Shown here: positions 5,166-7,171 of the stretch, piece by piece
How the letters are laid out: each line of letters opens with the position of its first letter
Position numbering within the stretch: position 1 is the stretch's first letter
Assembly: GCA_025454185.1 (NCBI GenBank)
Contig: JALOOY010000178.1
Location: 1 to 7,171 of the forward strand
Reading direction: 5' to 3'
From: Thermodesulfobacteriota bacterium
GTDB taxonomy: Bacteria; Desulfobacterota; RBG-13-43-22
DNA: 7,171 bases
Position numbers and translations under genes: made by a program
The notes under the pieces: model-generated
What the model was told of the DNA's origin: nothing
The model's database searches: none
Seen by the model: the letters and a program-made list of their open reading frames with translations, nothing else

Positions 5166-6026
5166 GTGGCCTACGCTAAGGCCATTCTGGAATTTATCCC
5201 GCCTAACTGCTGGGAAAAAGCGAACTGGACCGACACCGGCGACGACCCGCAGCGGCAGGAGGAAGCCCTCCTGGGGGTCCTGCCCGACGACCCCAAGTTC
5301 ACCTATGATATCCATGACGTGATCGACAAGATCGTGGACGGCGGCCGGTTCCTGGAGCTCAAGGAAGACTTCGCCAACCACCTGGTGATCGGCTTCGCCC
5401 GGTTCGGCGGGTTTCCGGTCGGTATCGTGGCCAATAATCCCGATGAAATGAGCGGCATCCTGGAACCGGATTCCTCGGACAAGTATGACCGCTTCATGAA
5501 TTTCCTGGACGCCTTCGACATCCCCCTGGTGACCCTGGTGGACACCACGGCCTTTCCGCCCGGTGACCGTTGGGAGCGGCAGGGGGTGATCCGCCACGGG
5601 GCCAAGCTGCTGCATTCCTATGCCCACCTGACCTGCCCCAAGATCACTGTGGTCCTGCGACGTTCCTATGGGGGGGCCAATATCGTTCTGGGCTGCTCCC
5701 GCATGTTTCCGGATTTCGTCTACACCTGGCCCACGGCCGAGTTCGCCCCCACCGGCCCGGAGACGGTAGTCCAGGCCGTGTTTCATAAGGAACTGGCCCG
5801 GGCCCGGGAAGAGGGGAATTATGATCAGGTATATGGGCGCTTCCTGGGGGCGCTGAAGGAACAGTTCTCGGTCCTGAACCTGGCCAAAACCTGGACCTCC
5901 TATTACACGACCCATGAGGTGATCGACCCCCGGGAAACGCGTCCCCGGATCATCCGGGCCCTAAAACTGACCAGAGAAAAAAGGGAAGAGCTGCCGGAGA
6001 AAAAGCGTTCCATCAAGCCGGCCTAA
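5166..6026 (+). CDS. Carboxyltransferase, C-terminal domain half
   Basis: This is the second, acyl-CoA-binding crotonase-fold domain of the same carboxyltransferase. Numbered in this frame, YDIHDVIDKIVDGGRFLEL at 47-65, VGIVANNP at 85-92, FLDAFDIPLVTLVDTTAF at 113-130, VIRHGAKLL at 141-149, SYGGAN at 167-172 (the C-domain oxyanion segment) and YTWPTAEFAPTG at 186-197 follow the PccB order. The tail is Lys/Arg/Glu-rich. The true first residue belongs to the broken upstream frame. If made separately, translation could start at GTG 5166, with GAGG at 5157-5160 overlapping the TGA of the first half. The stop codon at 6024-6026 lies partly inside the terminator stem that follows. Confidence 0.8.
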   Translation: MAYAKAILEFIPPNCWEKANWTDTGDDPQRQEEALLGVLPDDPKFTYDIHDVIDKIVDGGRFLELKEDFANHLVIGFARFGGFPVGIVANNPDEMSGILEPDSSDKYDRFMNFLDAFDIPLVTLVDTTAFPPGDRWERQGVIRHGAKLLHSYAHLTCPKITVVLRRSYGGANIVLGCSRMFPDFVYTWPTAEFAPTGPETVVQAVFHKELARAREEGNYDQVYGRFLGALKEQFSVLNLAKTWTSYYTTHEVIDPRETRPRIIRALKLTREKREELPEKKRSIKPA

Positions 6027-6055
6027 AAAATCGCGCAAACTGCGCGCGATTTTTT
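6025..6055 (+). terminator. Intrinsic terminator after the first carboxyltransferase gene
   Basis: AAAAAATCGCGC (6025-6036) pairs perfectly with GCGCGATTTTTT (6044-6055) around a seven-base loop, giving a GC-rich core followed by six T. The A-run on the other arm makes it potentially bidirectional. It starts within the TAA stop codon and separates the two carboxyltransferase genes into different transcription units. Confidence 0.88.
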
Positions 6056-6081
6056 AGGTAACAAATACTTTTTTCCTCCTT

Positions 6082-6111
6082 CCCCCCCTTTATCAAAGGG
6101 GGGTGGGGGGG
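6082..6111. repeat. C-run/G-run palindromic repeat
   Basis: CCCCCCTTT (6083-6091) pairs with AAAGGGGGG (6095-6103) around ATC, followed by a second G-run (6105-6111) and ATTTC. Sequences of this CCCCCTTTATCAAAGGGGG type recur between genes in many Desulfobacterota and other environmental genomes. It lies 27 bases after the terminator. It is the third different palindrome family in the three gaps from fadA onward. Confidence 0.6.
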
Positions 6112-6115
6112 ATTT

Positions 6116-6285
6116 CAAGGATTCCCAAGCCAGGTGGTGGACTCTTTTTATGAAACCTTAAGGTTAGGAAACTGGTCGAGTGGGAATGAACCCACCCCTG
6201 CGAAAACGGGTATCCAATATGTCGGCTGAAAACCAGTGAATCGACCGTTGTGCTTTGGTTGCTCGGCGATCGAAAGGGTAATTTT
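6116..6285 (+). other. Possible structured leader of the second carboxyltransferase gene
   Basis: About 170 bases, visibly less GC-rich than the genes, precede the ATG at 6286. They contain a 12-bp palindrome AACCTTAAGGTT (6154-6165). A helix ACTGGT (6171-6176) with ACCAGT (6232-6237) encloses the hairpin GTGGG (6180-6184) with CCCAC (6191-6195). A 17-codon open frame, MNPPLRKRVSNMSAENQ, spans 6186-6239. I do not recognise a known riboswitch. The nesting may be chance; a regulatory leader is an inference. Confidence 0.3.
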
Positions 6286-7171
6286 ATGGTAAAGGGATAC
6301 GACCAAGCCAGCGAACGATTGCGGGAGATACAGAGGAAAAATCTAAACGGCGGCGGTGCCGAGCAAATCGAGCGCCAGCACCGGCGGGGCAAGATGACCG
6401 CCCGGCAACGGATTGAAATTCTGCTCGATGCGGGGAGCTTCAGCGAACTGGGCTCCACGGTCAACACCACCGGGTCCCGGATCGACGGCCGGGGTTTCGA
6501 AGCGCCCGGCGACGGGGCCGTGGTCGGGACCGGCCTGGTGGAAGGACGGCGCATAGCGGTCTATGCCAGCGATTTCACGGTCCTGGGAGGATCCATTGGG
6601 ACCCAGCACGGGCTGAAATTTGTCAAGCTGCTCGAGATGGCCGCCCGCTGGGGGATCCCCATGGTCTGGCTGCTCGACTCCTCAGGCGGCCGCCTGGGAT
6701 ACCGCGACGTGCCCATGGCCGGCATCGACTGGTGGTTCGCCCTGGAGGCCCGTTACTCGGGATTGATACCCCAGATCAATGTGCTCCTGGGGCCCTGCAT
6801 TGCCGGCCAGGCCTATTGTCCAGCCCTCTGCGATTTTCTGCTCATGAGCCGGGGCACGGCCCACCTCTGGCTGGGCGGGCCACGGATGACCGAGGCGGCT
6901 ACCTCGGAGAAGATCGGGGATGACATGGGCGGCGCGGACTACCACATGATCTACAGCGGCACCTGCGACCTGGTAGGGGAGAACGACCGGGAAACCCTGC
7001 TGCTGACCAGGCGTCTGCTGGGCTACCTCCCGGCCAACTGGCGGGAACGACCGCCCTCTCTGGCTCCGGCCGATCCTCGGAATCGGCCGGTCGCGGCGGT
7101 GCTGGACATCGTGCCTGATGACATCCAGCGGACCTACAATATGCACGCAGTAATCCGTCTCCTGGTGGACG
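6286..7171 (+). CDS. Second acyl-CoA carboxylase carboxyltransferase (PccB-like), N-terminal part (runs off the right edge)
   Basis: From ATG 6286, 295 codons are open to the window end. The full N-terminal crotonase-fold domain and the start of the C-terminal one are visible; the family is usually about 510-540 residues, so just over half is present. Landmarks are LREIQRKNLNGGGAEQI at 12-28, QHRRGKMTARQRI at 31-43, the APGDGAVVGTG segment at 73-83, DFTVLGGSIGTQHG at 96-109, DSSGGRL at 131-137, GPCIAGQAYCPAL at 169-181, an intact GDDMGGADYHMIYSGTCDLVG at 211-231 region, YLPANW at 247-252 and the linker motif IQRTYNMHAVI at 280-290. It keeps more of the canonical PccB motifs than its neighbour. 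It is a paralogue, not a copy: the two agree in motif order but differ widely between motifs. The ribosome site is modest (AAAGGG at 6273-6278). An upstream in-frame GTG at 6250 is possible but would add residues unusual for the family. Substrate is unknown. Confidence 0.88.
   Translation, partial: MVKGYDQASERLREIQRKNLNGGGAEQIERQHRRGKMTARQRIEILLDAGSFSELGSTVNTTGSRIDGRGFEAPGDGAVVGTGLVEGRRIAVYASDFTVLGGSIGTQHGLKFVKLLEMAARWGIPMVWLLDSSGGRLGYRDVPMAGIDWWFALEARYSGLIPQINVLLGPCIAGQAYCPALCDFLLMSRGTAHLWLGGPRMTEAATSEKIGDDMGGADYHMIYSGTCDLVGENDRETLLLTRRLLGYLPANWRERPPSLAPADPRNRPVAAVLDIVPDDIQRTYNMHAVIRLLVD

Larger units (their letters stand above)
4460..6026 (+). pseudogene. Acyl-CoA carboxylase carboxyltransferase (PccB-like), frameshifted by a 16-bp duplication
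   Basis: Two consecutive open frames are the two halves of one carboxyltransferase. The first frame reads correctly through Gly224 (ending CDLIG), then runs into seven unrelated residues and TGA at 5156-5158. The correct continuation is one frame over. Removing one copy of the 16-bp repeat at 5117-5148 restores an unbroken 516-residue protein reading CDLIGESDEDAVAYAK, a normal length for this family. The restored protein has both crotonase-fold domains and would transfer carboxyl from biotin to an acyl-CoA such as propionyl-, methylcrotonyl- or another branched acyl-CoA. The substrate cannot be fixed. It may be a true pseudogene, an assembly error, or a gene now made as two polypeptides. Confidence 0.85.

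Noticed and set aside
3083..6026. Glutaryl-CoA dehydrogenase plus glutaconyl-CoA decarboxylase pathway
   Set aside because: The carboxyltransferase is PccB-sized and shows PccB-like motifs. The dehydrogenase shows no features I can tie to glutaryl-CoA enzymes, and no membrane decarboxylase subunits are visible.
6171..6237. Cobalamin riboswitch, considered because of the GGGAA-like sequence and hairpins
   Set aside because: The conserved B12 box and core are not present; only short generic helices can be drawn.
1..7171. tRNA, rRNA, CRISPR array, transposase or phage gene
   Set aside because: No cloverleaf, rRNA-like stretch, regularly spaced repeat array or mobile-element protein was seen on either strand.

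Overview
This window reads as a GC-rich bacterial fatty-acyl-CoA catabolism locus, most like those of Desulfobacterota (the former Deltaproteobacteria). The grouping rests on gene content: FadN-type hydratase/dehydrogenase, FadA thiolase, acyl-CoA dehydrogenase and tandem carboxyltransferases. It also rests on palindromic intergenic repeats of kinds common in that group. It is an inference, because no phylogenetic marker is present. The left 0.7 kb looks foreign to the rest: it holds the start of a methylotrophy gene on the opposite strand.

Layout. Bases 1-540 (minus strand) are the first 180 codons of fhcB, a subunit of the formyltransferase/hydrolase complex of C1 oxidation, leaving the window on the left. 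Bases 541-~727 are its upstream region and contain a tandem 13-bp repeat. At about 704-728 the sequence switches abruptly into the middle of the hydratase domain of a fadN-like gene, of which only the C-terminal third is present (to 1483). It is followed at operon spacing by an intact thiolase gene, fadA (1495-2673). A 409-bp gap carries a hairpin and an inverted pair of repeats. Next is an intact acyl-CoA dehydrogenase gene (3083-4306). A 153-bp gap filled largely by a 91-bp palindromic element leads to an acyl-CoA carboxylase carboxyltransferase gene (4460-6026). That gene is broken into two frames by a perfect 16-bp tandem duplication, and it ends in a strong intrinsic terminator. A 229-bp gap with a third palindrome and a possibly structured leader precedes a second, different carboxyltransferase gene (6286 to the right edge, incomplete).

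How the genes fit together. FadN and FadA would carry out hydration, the second oxidation and thiolysis of beta-oxidation, and the acyl-CoA dehydrogenase the first oxidation. The dehydrogenase has Thr at the usual C-terminal catalytic-Glu position and a Glu at the position used by isovaleryl-CoA and long-chain dehydrogenases. Together with the carboxyltransferases it suggests a branched- or odd-chain acyl-CoA route, but the substrate cannot be read from the sequence. No biotin carboxylase or biotin carrier gene is visible; if present they would lie beyond the right edge.

Two points affect any use of this window. The fhcB/fadN junction is best explained as an assembly chimera or a rearrangement breakpoint. 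The first carboxyltransferase is either a real mutant allele, a two-piece enzyme, or a local assembly error.
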